Positions 9,033 to 18,010 are shown, numbered from the stretch's first letter. The stretch: DNA of 64,000 bases from Roseomonas gilardii subsp. gilardii (GCF_023078375.1 NZ_CP095554.1:1488001-1552000); one strand, 5' to 3'. A program made the numbers and translations. The notes: a model not told the origin generated them from the sequence alone.

Positions 9033-9262
9033 TGGGGGTGTCCCCCGGGGGCAAGGCTCCGCCTTTCCCCCGGACCCCCTATCCGCCAGGACCCTGCGGG
9101 CCCTGGACCCCATTCGTTGATGCCTGCTGTGGCCGGATCACGCCGGAGAGCCATGCTCTCCGGCGACCGCGGGCGCCACCAGCGCGAAGAGGGTGGATTT
9201 TTCCTTTCGGGAACCCGCTGATCCACCTGCTCTCGGGGATCGGGCGGCAGACTGGCTTGGCC
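9033..9262 (-). repeat. Dispersed structured intergenic repeat, copy B (inverted)
   Basis: The reverse complement of this stretch aligns with 673-930 and 16732-16986 along its length. The terminal G/C hairpin is at 9041-9072, the conserved CCAGG/CCTGG hairpin at 9087-9107 and the perfect 11-bp-arm hairpin at 9140-9164. It lies just after lptM, where lysA would be expected, and makes up the first half of the 484-base gap before the methyltransferase gene. No coding capacity is conserved with the other copies. Confidence 0.8.
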
Positions 9263-9269
9263 ATCCAGT

Positions 9270-9350
9270 GCCAACTCAAGGCGGGGCCTGGGGGGATACC
9301 ATCTCCCAGCGGAGGGGGACCGGGGGAGGCGGAGACCCCGCCCGGGGCCG
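9270..9350 (+). repeat. Fragment of the same repeat (tail end)
   Basis: The segment around 9309-9348 (AGCGGAGGGGGACCGGGGGA, then a GGCGGAG core and a C-rich arm) matches the tail of the repeat in the forward direction, the opposite of copy B just upstream. It seems to be a truncated second copy in inverted orientation. The remaining bases to 9500 show nothing else I recognise. Confidence 0.45.
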
Positions 9351-9500
9351 GCCATCAGGAGCAATACCGCAGCACATGGTGTCCTGGGAAAAGCCGTTTC
9401 CGGGGCATGAGCGTGATGCGCGAGGAAGATCGGGTGGACTTTCCCGCCAGGCGTGAAACAGGCACACAGGCGGCTCTGATGGAGCGAGGGCGGGCCGAGG

Positions 9501-10484
9501 GTGTTTCGCTGGTTGTCGATGCGCCGGGTGCGCCGGCGCGAGGCTGCGCTGGCCGCCTGGAACACCAAGATCCTGGGCTCCCTCCTGGCGCGCCGGGCCT
9601 ATGAGGCGGGGCTGGCCGGCTATGGCGTATCAGCGCCGGACAGGCCCCAGCCCGCCGGGCTGACCGGGCGCCTGTGCCGGCAGGCCGATATCGAGGCGCC
9701 CTGGCTGCACCACTGGTGCGCCCGGCAGCACATCGCCCCCCTCTATCACCGCAAGGTCTGGGAGGACTGCTTCGTGCCCCAGGCGCTCTGGGAGGCCGGG
9801 ATGCTGGCACCGGGGCGGCGCGGCCTGGGCTTCGCGGTGGGGGAGGAACTGCTGCCCTGCATCTTCGCGGCCGATGGGGTGGAGGTCCTGGCCACCGACC
9901 TGCCGGCGGGCGATCCGCGCGCCCGGGAATGGATCAGGACCGCGCAGCACATGTCGGCGCGGGAGCACCTGTTCCACCCGCATCTGATCGGGCGCGAGGA
10001 TTTCGAGGCGCGGGTGGATTTCCGGCCGGTGGACATGGCCCGCATCCCGGACGAACTGATGCAGGGTGGGTTCGATTTCGTCTGGTCCGTCTGCTCCTTC
10101 GAGCATCTGGGCACGGTGGAGGCCGGGCTGGATTTCGTGCTGCGGGCCATGCGCTGCCTGAAGCCCGGGGGCCTCGCCGTGCACACCACGGAGTTCAACA
10201 TGCTTGACGACGGGCCGGGGGTGGAGAAGGGCAAGACCGTGCTCTTCCGGCGCCGGCACCTGGAGGAACTGGCGCGCCGCCTGAGGGCGGCCGGGCACGC
10301 GCCGCTGCCGATGGATTACGAGCCGGGCGGCGGCCTCCTGGACCGTTTCGTGGATCTGCCGCCCTTCGCGGGCCAGGGTGTCTGGCCTCTGCCGATCGAC
10401 CCCGGCGATACCCCCCATCTCAGGCTTTCCGTGCGGGGCTGCATCTCAACTTCCGCGGGAATTATCATCCGCGCCGCTCAATGA
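9501..10484 (+). CDS. Class I SAM-dependent methyltransferase-like protein
   Basis: The product has about 327 residues from GTG 9501; ATG 9519 would also serve. The middle looks like a Rossmann methyltransferase: GLGFAVGEELLPCIFAADGVEVLATDLPAGD holds the glycine-rich motif I and the acidic residue after strand 2, FDFVWSVCSFEHLGTVEAGLDFVLRAM is motif IV, and CLKPGGLAVHTTEFN is the following strand. The N-terminal 90 residues are a helical cap rich in Trp, His and Arg. Such proteins often act on glycans or lipids near glycosyltransferases, but none are next to it, so the substrate is unknown. Confidence 0.72.
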   Translation: MFRWLSMRRVRRREAALAAWNTKILGSLLARRAYEAGLAGYGVSAPDRPQPAGLTGRLCRQADIEAPWLHHWCARQHIAPLYHRKVWEDCFVPQALWEAGMLAPGRRGLGFAVGEELLPCIFAADGVEVLATDLPAGDPRAREWIRTAQHMSAREHLFHPHLIGREDFEARVDFRPVDMARIPDELMQGGFDFVWSVCSFEHLGTVEAGLDFVLRAMRCLKPGGLAVHTTEFNMLDDGPGVEKGKTVLFRRRHLEELARRLRAAGHAPLPMDYEPGGGLLDRFVDLPPFAGQGVWPLPIDPGDTPHLRLSVRGCISTSAGIIIRAAQ

Positions 10485-10490
10485 AGCGGC

Positions 10491-10555
10491 TTTGATATTA
10501 AAAACGTATCAGAAACGTTTTTGCGTTTCAAGATTGCGCGATAAATTTAAACCCG
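10491..10555 (+). promoter_or_regulatory. AT-rich block with inverted repeat upstream of rlpA
   Basis: This is a conspicuous AT-rich patch in very GC-rich DNA between the methyltransferase and rlpA. It holds the inverted repeat AAAAACG (10500-10506) and CGTTTTT (10516-10522), followed by AATTTAAA near 10544. It could be a weak terminator for the methyltransferase gene, the rlpA promoter, or a regulator site; I could not fix clear -35 and -10 boxes. Confidence 0.4.
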
Positions 10556-10571
10556 CCATGCCCGCCCGCAC

Positions 10572-11048
10572 GTGACAGAGGAGCAGCGTAGGGGCGTGAG
10601 GGGTAAGACAGTGCTGGCAGCGTGCCTGGGTCTGGGGGTGGCCCTGTCGGTTGCGCCGGGCAAAGCCCGGGCGGGCGAAGGACCTGAGGAAGTGGTGATG
10701 CGCCTTGAGCCCGCCGCTTCCGCTCGGAAGGGGATGAAGGTCCAGCGTGGTCCCGCCTCCTATTATGCCGACCGGTTCCATGGCCGGAAGATGGCCAATG
10801 GCGAGCGTTTCGACCGGGATTCCAATTCCGCGGCGAGCCGGACCCTGCCGCTCGGCACGACCGTGCAGGTGACGAACCTGGAGAACGGGCGCACCGCGAC
10901 GGTGAAGATCGAGGATCGCGGCCCCTATGTCGGCAACCGTGTGATCGACCTGAGCCCGGCCACCGCCGAGGCGCTGGGCATGATCCATGCCGGTGTCGTC
11001 ATGGTCGAGGTCCGGCCCGTCCAGATGGCGAGCCTGCAGAACTTCTGA
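10572..11048 (+). CDS. rlpA: RlpA family septal-ring lytic transglycosylase-like protein
   Basis: RlpA proteins cut naked glycan strands of peptidoglycan, or bind them, at the division septum. This 158-residue form from GTG 10572 has a signal peptide ending in KARAG and one double-psi beta-barrel: QRGPASYYADRFHGRKMANGERFD, TLPLGTTVQVTNLENGRTATVKIEDRGPYV, then RVIDLSPATAEALGM. It lacks the C-terminal SPOR domain and the lipobox of E. coli RlpA, as many short alphaproteobacterial forms do. A strong bidirectional terminator follows. GTG 10596 is an alternative start. Confidence 0.88.
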   Translation: MTEEQRRGVRGKTVLAACLGLGVALSVAPGKARAGEGPEEVVMRLEPAASARKGMKVQRGPASYYADRFHGRKMANGERFDRDSNSAASRTLPLGTTVQVTNLENGRTATVKIEDRGPYVGNRVIDLSPATAEALGMIHAGVVMVEVRPVQMASLQNF

Positions 11049-11106
11049 GCCTCGCCAGGCCATCCGGCCAGCCCGCCGCATCCCATCGCGGCACCGCTGC
11101 CGGAAC

Positions 11107-11150
11107 ACGAAAAACCCCCGGCCTGGATCTCCAGGCCGGGGGTTTTTCGT
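11107..11150. terminator. Bidirectional rho-independent terminator (rlpA / maeB)
   Basis: A perfect inverted repeat with 21-base arms and a two-base loop. Each arm has a T5 or A5 run outside a CCCCCGGCCTGGA core, so the structure has a U tract in both directions. It sits between the convergent rlpA and maeB genes and should stop transcription from both sides. Confidence 0.93.
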
Positions 11151-11208
11151 GGCCGCCCCCTCCAGGGGAAAGGCGGCGCCGGGGCGGATGTCCGCCCCGG
11201 CGCGCTCC

Positions 11209-13515
11209 TCAGCGGGCGATGGCGTCGTGCGCGGCGAGGCAGGCCATGTCCAGGATCTGGTTCACGCCGGCCGACATGGGCACGATCTGCGCCGGCTTCT
11301 CCAGCCCCATCAGCACCGGGCCGATGGTGGTGGCGCTGGTCAGGCGCGGCGCCGCCTTGCTGAGGATATGGGCGGCGTGCAGGCCCGGCATGATCAGCAC
11401 GTTCGCCGGACCGTTCAGGCGGCAGAAGGGGTAGAGCGCCCGCAGCGCGGGGTCGAGCGCCACGTCGGCGGTCATCTCCCCGTCATACTCGAAATCCGCC
11501 TTCCGCTCGTCCAGCAGCTTCACGGCATCGCGGAGGGTGCTGGGGATCGAGGTGCGGGCGTCGCCGAAATTCGAGAAACTGAGGAAGGCCACGCGCGGCT
11601 CCAGCCCCAGTCGCTTCGCCGCGGCGGCGGACTGGGTGGCGATGGCGGCCAGCGTCGCCGCGTCGGGGCGCGGGTTGATCGCCGTGTCGGCGATCAGCAC
11701 CGTGCCGCGGGCGCGGGTCAGCATCATGGTCAGGCCGAAGAGCACGCTTTCCTCGCTGCCTTCCGGCGCCGGCGCCTTGCCGATGGCCATGGTCACGCCC
11801 TTCAGCGTCTCGATGTAGGAGCGGGTGGTGCCCGTCACCATGGCATCGGCATCGCCCAGCGCCACCATGCAGGCGGCGAAGACGTGGCGGTCCTGGTTCA
11901 CCGCGCGCTGGCAGTCGCGGAACAGGAAGCCCTGGCGCTGCTTGCGCTCGTACAGGTACTCGGCATAGCGGCGGTTGCTGTCGGAGAGGGAGGCGTTGTG
12001 GATCTCCACGCCGTCGGGGAGGGGCAGGCCGAGCGCCGCGGCCGTGGCCATGATGCGGTCCTCCCGCCCCACCAGCACCGGCGTGCCATAGCCCGCGTTG
12101 CGGAAGGCGATGGCGGCGCGCAGCACCTTCTCCTCCTCGCCCTCGGCGAAGACGACGCGCTTCGGATTGGCGCGCACGCGCTCGGTGATCGCCTCCAGCG
12201 CGCCGGCCGCCGCGTCCAGCCGCCCGGCCAGGCCGCGGGTGTAGCGGCGCAGGTCCTCGATCGGGCGGCGCGCCACGCCGCTCTCCATCGCCGCCTTCGC
12301 CACGGCAGGGGAGACATGGGAGATCAGGCGCGGGTCGAAGGCATTGGGAATGATGTATTCCGGCCCGAAGCGCAGCGCGCTGCCGGCGGCGACCTCCTCC
12401 GGCACGTCCTCGCGCGCCAGCATGGCCAGGGCCTCGGCGGCGGCGACCTTCATGGCGTCGTTGATGGTGCTGGCCCGCACGTCCAGCGCACCGCGGAAGA
12501 TGAAGGGGAAGCCCAGGACGTTGTTGACCTGGTTCGGGTAGTCGGAGCGGCCGGTGGCGACGATGGCGTCGGGCTTGGCGGCCTTGGCCTCGTCCGGGGT
12601 GATCTCCGGGTCCGGGTTCGCCATGGCGAAGATGATCGGCTTGTCCGCCATGGAGCGGACCATCTCCTGCGTCACCGCGCCCTTCACCGAGAGGCCGAAA
12701 AAGGCATCGGCCCCGGCCATGGCATCCGACAGGGTGCGGGCCGCGGTGTCGATGGCATAGGCCGATTTCCACTGGTTCATGCCGTTGGTGCGGCCCCGGT
12801 ACAGCACGCCCTTGGTGTCGCACATGGTGATGTTCTCGGGGCGCATGCCCATCGCCTTCACCAGCTCGGCGCAGGCGATGGCGGCGGAGCCGGCGCCGTT
12901 GATCACCAGCTTCGTGGTTTTCAGGTCGCGGCCCGTCAGGTGGCAGGCGTTGATGAGGCCGGCGGCGGCGACGATGGCGGTGCCGTGCTGGTCGTCATGG
13001 AAGACCGGGATGTCCATCAGCTCGCGCAGCCGCTGCTCGATGACGAAGCATTCGGGCGCCTTGATGTCCTCCAGGTTGATGCCGCCGAAGGAGGGGCCCA
13101 GGAAGCGCACGCAGTTGACGAACTCGTCCACGTCCTCGGTGTTCAGGCAGAGGTCCACCGCGTCCACATCGGCGAAGCGCTTGAACAGCGCCGCCTTGCC
13201 CTCCATCACCGGCTTGGAGGCCAGCGCGCCCAGGTTGCCCAGGCCCAGCACGGCGGTGCCGTTGGAGATCACCGCCACCATGTTGCCCTTGGCCGTGTAG
13301 TCATAGGCCAGCGCCGGGTCGCGGTGGATGTGCAGGCAGGGTTCGGCCACGCCGGGGGAATAGGCGAGGCTGAGGTCGCGGGCGGTGATCAGCGGTTTGG
13401 TCAGCCGGATCTCCAGCTTGCCCGGCTTGCCTTCGGCATGGAGGGCGAGAGCCTCCTCCGCCGTGACGCGCGCGGTGCGCGAATCCTTGGGCGTCATCTT
13501 GGCCACGTCGTCCAT
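11209..13515 (-). CDS. maeB: NADP-dependent malic enzyme with phosphotransacetylase-like domain (MaeB)
   Basis: MaeB converts malate to pyruvate and CO2 with NADP. The 768-residue length is the two-domain form: residues 1-430 hold the malic enzyme fold (SLAYSPGVAEPC, the metal-site FHDDQHGTAIV, NGAGSAAIACAEL cofactor motif), and about 435-768 a phosphotransacetylase-like domain (VVFAEGEEEKVLRAA, MVTGTTRSYIETL) that in known members is regulatory and binds acetyl-CoA. The start MDDVAKMTPKDS fits. It is transcribed toward the terminator at 11107-11150 and away from pncA. Confidence 0.95.
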   Translation of the reverse strand: MDDVAKMTPKDSRTARVTAEEALALHAEGKPGKLEIRLTKPLITARDLSLAYSPGVAEPCLHIHRDPALAYDYTAKGNMVAVISNGTAVLGLGNLGALASKPVMEGKAALFKRFADVDAVDLCLNTEDVDEFVNCVRFLGPSFGGINLEDIKAPECFVIEQRLRELMDIPVFHDDQHGTAIVAAAGLINACHLTGRDLKTTKLVINGAGSAAIACAELVKAMGMRPENITMCDTKGVLYRGRTNGMNQWKSAYAIDTAARTLSDAMAGADAFFGLSVKGAVTQEMVRSMADKPIIFAMANPDPEITPDEAKAAKPDAIVATGRSDYPNQVNNVLGFPFIFRGALDVRASTINDAMKVAAAEALAMLAREDVPEEVAAGSALRFGPEYIIPNAFDPRLISHVSPAVAKAAMESGVARRPIEDLRRYTRGLAGRLDAAAGALEAITERVRANPKRVVFAEGEEEKVLRAAIAFRNAGYGTPVLVGREDRIMATAAALGLPLPDGVEIHNASLSDSNRRYAEYLYERKQRQGFLFRDCQRAVNQDRHVFAACMVALGDADAMVTGTTRSYIETLKGVTMAIGKAPAPEGSEESVLFGLTMMLTRARGTVLIADTAINPRPDAATLAAIATQSAAAAKRLGLEPRVAFLSFSNFGDARTSIPSTLRDAVKLLDERKADFEYDGEMTADVALDPALRALYPFCRLNGPANVLIMPGLHAAHILSKAAPRLTSATTIGPVLMGLEKPAQIVPMSAGVNQILDMACLAAHDAIAR

Positions 13516-13851
13516 CGTCCCGAACCCTTCAACCGGTAACCTCGCCTCCCTTCCTATTGAGGTCCGCGCGCCTGCGAAAGCCAGCCGCTTCGCGCGTGCG
13601 GCATGGCACGGATGCGATCCTGGGCCTGGACGGGGGCTTTCGATGCTTCCGGATGCGTCACGAAGGCCGCGACGGAAAATTCCAGCAATATCTCACCTGT
13701 CGCAATTTGCGTACGTCCAGGGGTGCGGGGTTGTGTCGAGATTGCGCCGGATCGTCCGGAAGGGTTTCCGGAGGGCGGGGGCCGGGCGGGGCGAGGCGGC
13801 CTTCTCCGCACTGGCTGGACGGCCGGGGCCATGCGCGGGAAGCTGTCCCCC
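13516..13851. other. Gene-free gap between maeB and pncA
   Basis: This region must carry the divergent promoters of maeB and pncA. I see no conserved protein in any frame; the open frames that cross it have no recognisable sequence. The stretch 13670-13745 is somewhat less GC-rich (AATTCCAGCAATATCTCACC, then CGCAATTTGCG), which fits a promoter zone, but I cannot place boxes with confidence. Confidence 0.4.
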
Positions 13852-14514
13852 ATGCCCGCGCCGACGCTCTCGCCGAACCCGGAAACCGATGCCCTGATCG
13901 TGGTGGACGTGCAACCCGACTTCATGCCGGGCGGCGCGCTGCCGGTACCCGGGGGCGATGAGATCCTGCCACTGGTCCATGCGCTGATGCCGCGCTTCGG
14001 GCGGGTTGTGGCGACGCAGGACTGGCACCCGCCCGGCCATCTCTCCTTCGCCAGCCAGCACCAGGGCCGCGCGCCCTTCGAGGTGGTGGATTTCCCCTAT
14101 GGGCCGCAGACCCTCTGGCCGGACCACTGCGTGCAGGGCACGCCCGGCGCCGCGCTGCATCCGGCGCTGGAGACACGCCCCTTGCAGGCGATCTTCCGCA
14201 AGGGGATGCGGCGGGCGGTGGACAGTTACAGCGGCTTCACCGAGAACGACCGCCGCACCGGGACGGGGCTCGCCGGCTACCTGCGCGAACTGGGCGTGCG
14301 GCGGGTCTTCCTGTGCGGCCTGGCCACGGATTTCTGCGTCGCGGCCACGGCGCGGGACGCGGTGGCGCTGGGCTTCGAGGCGGTGGTGATCCTCGATGCC
14401 TGCCGCCCCATCGCCGCGCCGCTGCCCGGGGGTGGCGATACGCTGGCGGTTGCCATGGAAGGGTTCCAGGCGTCCGGGATCGCCACGCTGGACAGCACCG
14501 CCCTGCCGGGCTGA
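13852..14514 (+). CDS. pncA: Bifunctional nicotinamidase/pyrazinamidase
   Basis: PncA hydrolyses nicotinamide to nicotinate and ammonia in NAD salvage. All hallmark residues are visible: catalytic Asp in VVDVQPDFMPGG, the metal-site Asp and His residues in TQDWHPPGHLSF, the Lys in FRKGM, and the catalytic Cys in LCGLATDFCVAATARDA. At 220 residues it has the usual length. ATG 13852 begins just before the first strand; ATG 13831 in frame is the alternative. It is convergent with the MFS gene, with six bases between the two stop codons. Confidence 0.93.
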   Translation: MPAPTLSPNPETDALIVVDVQPDFMPGGALPVPGGDEILPLVHALMPRFGRVVATQDWHPPGHLSFASQHQGRAPFEVVDFPYGPQTLWPDHCVQGTPGAALHPALETRPLQAIFRKGMRRAVDSYSGFTENDRRTGTGLAGYLRELGVRRVFLCGLATDFCVAATARDAVALGFEAVVILDACRPIAAPLPGGGDTLAVAMEGFQASGIATLDSTALPG

Positions 14515-14520
14515 CGGGGG

Positions 14521-15699
14521 TCAGCCGCAGGCCCGGGCCAGTTCCGGGGCCGGGACCGGCCGCCGGCGGCGCAGGAGCAGCAGCATGGCGAGTCCGGCGG
14601 CCGCCATGGCCGCCCCCGCCACCGAGACCGCCGGATAGCCGAGCCCGGCATCGATCACGCCGCCGCCGAGTGCCGCGCCGATCGCGTTGCCGAGGTTGAA
14701 GGCGCCGATATTCATCGCCGAGGCGAGGTTCGGCGCCTCCGCGGCGGTGGCCACCACCCGCATCTGCAAGGGCGGGACGATGGCGAAGCTGGCCACGCCC
14801 CAGAGGAAGATCAGCGGCGCCGCGGCGCCCTCCCAGCGCATCCCGGCGGCGAAGAGCAGCAGCAGGACGACCAGCGCGGCCAGGGCACCGGTCAGCGTGC
14901 CGTCCAGGGAGCGGTCGGCGAGGCGGCCACCCAGCCAGTTCCCGGCGGCCAGGCCGAGGCCATAGACGACCAGCATGGCGGTCACGAAACCCGAACCCGC
15001 CCCGGCCTCGTGACGCAGGATGGGAGCGATATAGGTGAAGACGGTGAACATGGCGCTGGCGCCCAGCACGGTCAGGCCCAGCGCGGCCAGCACCGGCCCG
15101 CGCCGCAGCACCCGCAACTCCGCCCGCATGTCGGCCCCGGCCTCGGCCGGCAGCGGCGGCAGGGACAGGCGCAGCGCGATCATGGCGAGGATGCCCACCG
15201 CCGCGATGCCCCAGAAGGCCATACGCCAGCCCACCGCCTCGCCCACCCAGGTGGCCAGCGGCACGCCGCCGATCGTGGCGATGGTCAGGCCGGAGAACAT
15301 GGCGGCCACCGCCGCCGCGCGCCGTTCGGGCGGGACAAGGCCGGCGGCCACCACCGCGCCCACGCCGAAGAAGGCGCCGTGGTTGAAGGAGGTGACGATG
15401 CGGGCGAGGAGCAGCATGGAATAGCCGCCGGCCAGGGCAGAGAGCAGGTTGCCGAGGGTGAAGATGCCCATCAGCCCGATCAGCAGGCGCCGGCGCGGCG
15501 TGCGGGCGAAGGCGAGCGTCATGAGCGGCGCGCCGAGGAGCACCCCCATCGCATAGGCGCTCACCAGCAGCCCCGCCGCCGGGATGGAGACGCCGAGGTC
15601 GTTGGCGATCACCGGCAGCATGCCCATCGGGGCGAATTCCGTGACGCCGATGCCGAAGGCGCCGATGGCCAGCGCCAGAAGAGGTGGGTTGAGGCTCAT
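14521..15699 (-). CDS. MFS transporter, AraJ/purine-efflux-like
   Basis: A 392-residue major facilitator with twelve predicted hydrophobic segments. The N-terminus LALAIGAFGIGVTEFAPMGMLPVIANDLG is typical of the DHA1 subgroup (AraJ, NepI, PbuE, YdhP) that exports sugars, nucleosides or drugs. Motif A appears around residues 60-75 (GAPLMTLAFARTPRRRLL). The open frame runs further upstream, but Met at 15699 gives the standard start. A LysR gene is divergent 100 bases away and is the likely regulator. Substrate unknown. Confidence 0.9.
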   Translation of the reverse strand: MSLNPPLLALAIGAFGIGVTEFAPMGMLPVIANDLGVSIPAAGLLVSAYAMGVLLGAPLMTLAFARTPRRRLLIGLMGIFTLGNLLSALAGGYSMLLLARIVTSFNHGAFFGVGAVVAAGLVPPERRAAAVAAMFSGLTIATIGGVPLATWVGEAVGWRMAFWGIAAVGILAMIALRLSLPPLPAEAGADMRAELRVLRRGPVLAALGLTVLGASAMFTVFTYIAPILRHEAGAGSGFVTAMLVVYGLGLAAGNWLGGRLADRSLDGTLTGALAALVVLLLLFAAGMRWEGAAAPLIFLWGVASFAIVPPLQMRVVATAAEAPNLASAMNIGAFNLGNAIGAALGGGVIDAGLGYPAVSVAGAAMAAAGLAMLLLLRRRRPVPAPELARACG

Positions 15700-15799
15700 G
15701 CGGTTGGGTCCGGGAAATGTTCCAGCCCGGCACTTGGATGGCCTGGGTGCGGCGCAGTAGTAGGCGTGGCGGACCAGGATCTTTGCGCCGGAGGCACAG

Positions 15800-16711
15800 A
15801 TGCCGCGTGAGAAGGTGGACCGGGCGGGTGAGATGGAGGCCTTCGCCATGGTGGCGCGGGAAGGCAGCCTGTCGGGCGCCGCCCGCGCGCTGGGCCTCAC
15901 CCCTTCCGCGGTCAGCCGCATCGTTGCCCGCATCGAGGCGCGGCTGGGCGTGCGCCTGCTGCTGCGGACGACGCGGCGGCTGCGCCTGACCGCCGAGGGG
16001 GAAGCCTATGCCCGCGCCGCGACCCGCATCCTCGCCGATCTCGACGAGGTGGAGAGCGGTATCGCCGACCAGGCCTCGCCACGCGGGCGGGTGCGGGTCA
16101 GCGCTTCCATGGCGCATGGGCGGCTGGTGATCGTGCCGCTGCTGGGGGCCTTCGTGGAGCGCCATCCGGGCATTACCGTGGAGATCGACCTCAGCGACCA
16201 GATCGCCGATGTGCTGGGTGGGCGCGCCGATGTCGCGATCCGCTTCGGCCCCCTGGCCGACAGCCCGCTTTCCGCCCGGAAACTGGGGGAGACCGGACGG
16301 AGCGTGGTGGCCTCTCCTGCCTATCTCGCCCGGGTGGGCGTGCCGCGCGTGCCGGCCGACCTCGCCGGGCACAACTGCCTCGATTTCAGCTTTCGCCGCA
16401 TCGAGCCGGGCTGGCCCTTCCGCGAGGGCGGTCGGAACCACCTGATGCGGGTTTCCGGGAACATGACCGCGAACAATGGCGAGACGCTGGTGCAACTCGC
16501 CCTGCAGGGTGTTGGCATCACCCGCGTCGGCCATTTCCATGTCGATGACGAGATCGCCGCCGGGCGGCTGGTGCCGCTGCTGGAGGAATACAATCCGCAG
16601 GACCGGGAAAGCATCCACGCGGTCTTCGTCGGCGGGGCCACCATGCCGGCCCGTATCCGCGTGCTGGTGGACTTCCTGGCGGAACATCTGCGGCCGGGGG
16701 CGCGGGGATGA
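15800..16711 (+). CDS. LysR family transcriptional regulator
   Basis: A 303-residue LysR-type regulator: N-terminal winged helix-turn-helix (about residues 8-65, VAREGSLSGAARALGLTPSAVSRIVARIEARLGVRLL) and a periplasmic-binding-like effector domain. Its sequence is of the CrgA/AaeR subgroup. It diverges from the MFS gene with a 100-base shared promoter region, the classic arrangement for control of the neighbour plus autoregulation. The effector is not known. Confidence 0.92.
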   Translation: MPREKVDRAGEMEAFAMVAREGSLSGAARALGLTPSAVSRIVARIEARLGVRLLLRTTRRLRLTAEGEAYARAATRILADLDEVESGIADQASPRGRVRVSASMAHGRLVIVPLLGAFVERHPGITVEIDLSDQIADVLGGRADVAIRFGPLADSPLSARKLGETGRSVVASPAYLARVGVPRVPADLAGHNCLDFSFRRIEPGWPFREGGRNHLMRVSGNMTANNGETLVQLALQGVGITRVGHFHVDDEIAAGRLVPLLEEYNPQDRESIHAVFVGGATMPARIRVLVDFLAEHLRPGARG

Positions 16712-16731
16712 AGGGATGGCGTCCCGCCTGG

Positions 16732-16986
16732 TGTCCGGCCCCGGGCCTCCGTTGGTTCCTGTGGCTACCGTTGCTCCATGGCCTGACCCCTGAGAGCAGG
16801 TGGATCAGCGGGGCTCCCGAAAAGAAAAACAACACCCTGTCCGCGCTGGCGGCACCGGCAGTCGCCGGAGAGCATCGCTCTCCGGCGCGATCCGGCCGGC
16901 AGCAAGCACCAACGAACCGGGTCCAGGGCCCGCAGGGTCCTGGCGGATAGGGGGGCCGGGGGAAAGGCGGAGCCTTGCCCCCGGGG
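16732..16986 (+). repeat. Dispersed structured intergenic repeat, copy C
   Basis: Same orientation as copy A and similar along its length. The central hairpin at 16863-16887 keeps the 11-bp arms but has loop ATC in place of CAT. The second hairpin spans 16923-16943 and the terminal G/C hairpin 16957-16984. It occupies most of the 309-base gap between the convergent LysR and livM genes, so the terminal hairpin may also act as a terminator. Confidence 0.8.
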
Positions 16987-17020
16987 CGGCGCGGCGCCGG
17001 ACGAACCGCGAAACCCGGCG

Positions 17021-18010
17021 TCAGAGCTTCGTCTTCAGCAGGCGTGCGATCTCGCCGACGATGCCGGCGCGGAAGGCGACGACGCAGACGACGAAGATGG
17101 CGCCCTGGATCACCGTCACCCAGGCACCGAAGGGGGCGAGGTAGTTCTGCATCGCCACGATCACCGAGGCGCCGACCACCGGGCCGAACAGCGTGCCAAG
17201 GCCGCCGAGCAGGGTCATCAGCACCACCTCGCCGCTCATCGACCAATGGACGTCGGTGAGGGTGGCGATGCCGAAGACCAGGGCCTTGGTGCCGCCCGCG
17301 ACGCCGGACAGCGCCGCCGAGAGCACGAAGGCCATCAGCTTGTAGTCGTCGGCGCGGTAGCCGAGCGAGGTGGCGCGGGGCTCGTTCTCGCGGATCGCCT
17401 TCAGCACCTGGCCGAAGGGCGAATGGACGATGCGGTGGATCAGCAGGAAGCCGATCAGGAAGACCGCCGCCACCAGCCAGTACATGCTCATGTCCGGCGA
17501 GAGGTCGATCACCCCGAAGAGGCGCCCGCGCGGCACGGACTGGATGCCGTCCTCGCCATGGGTGAAGGGGGCCTGGAGGCAGAAGAAGAAGACCATCTGC
17601 GCGAGCGCCAGGGTGATCATGGCGAAGTAGATGCCCTGCCGCCGGATCGCCAGCCAGCCGAAGGCGAGGCCCAGCACGGCGCCGACGACGCCGCCGGCGA
17701 CGATCGAGACCTCCGGCGTCAGCCCCCAGACCTTGGCCGCGTGGGCGGCGAGGTAGCCGCCCATGCCGAAGAAGGCGGCATGGCCGAAGGAGAGCAGGCC
17801 GACATAGCCGATCAGCAGGTTGAAGGCGCAGGCGAAGAGGGCGAAGCAAAGCAGCTTCATCAGGAAGACGGGGTAGAGGAGGAAGGGCCCCGCCAGCAGG
17901 AAGGCGATCAGCAGGATCAGGGCGATGCCCTGGCCGCGGCTGAAGCCCAGCATGCCCGGCATGGTCGGGGGCGCGGTCAGGTCGCGCGGCGCGGTGGAAC
18001 TGGCGGACAT
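17021..18010 (-). CDS. livM: Branched-chain amino acid ABC transporter permease, LivM type
   Basis: A 329-residue inner-membrane permease with eight or nine hydrophobic segments and the LivM hallmarks: CAFNLLIGYVGLLSFGHAAFFGMGGY near residue 75 and the cytoplasmic loop KAIRENEPRATSLGY near 220, which contacts the ATPases. It is the last gene of the ABC set livG-livF-substrate-binding protein-livH-livM, five bases after livH, so it is almost surely cotranscribed. The substrate is probably leucine or another branched amino acid, as the leucine catabolic genes lie just upstream, but urea or amide transporters of this family exist. Confidence 0.92.
   Translation of the reverse strand: MSASSTAPRDLTAPPTMPGMLGFSRGQGIALILLIAFLLAGPFLLYPVFLMKLLCFALFACAFNLLIGYVGLLSFGHAAFFGMGGYLAAHAAKVWGLTPEVSIVAGGVVGAVLGLAFGWLAIRRQGIYFAMITLALAQMVFFFCLQAPFTHGEDGIQSVPRGRLFGVIDLSPDMSMYWLVAAVFLIGFLLIHRIVHSPFGQVLKAIRENEPRATSLGYRADDYKLMAFVLSAALSGVAGGTKALVFGIATLTDVHWSMSGEVVLMTLLGGLGTLFGPVVGASVIVAMQNYLAPFGAWVTVIQGAIFVVCVVAFRAGIVGEIARLLKTKL

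Noticed and set aside
10987-13539. 850-codon open frame on the plus strand
   Set aside because: Antisense to maeB, whose protein is an unambiguous full-length malic enzyme.
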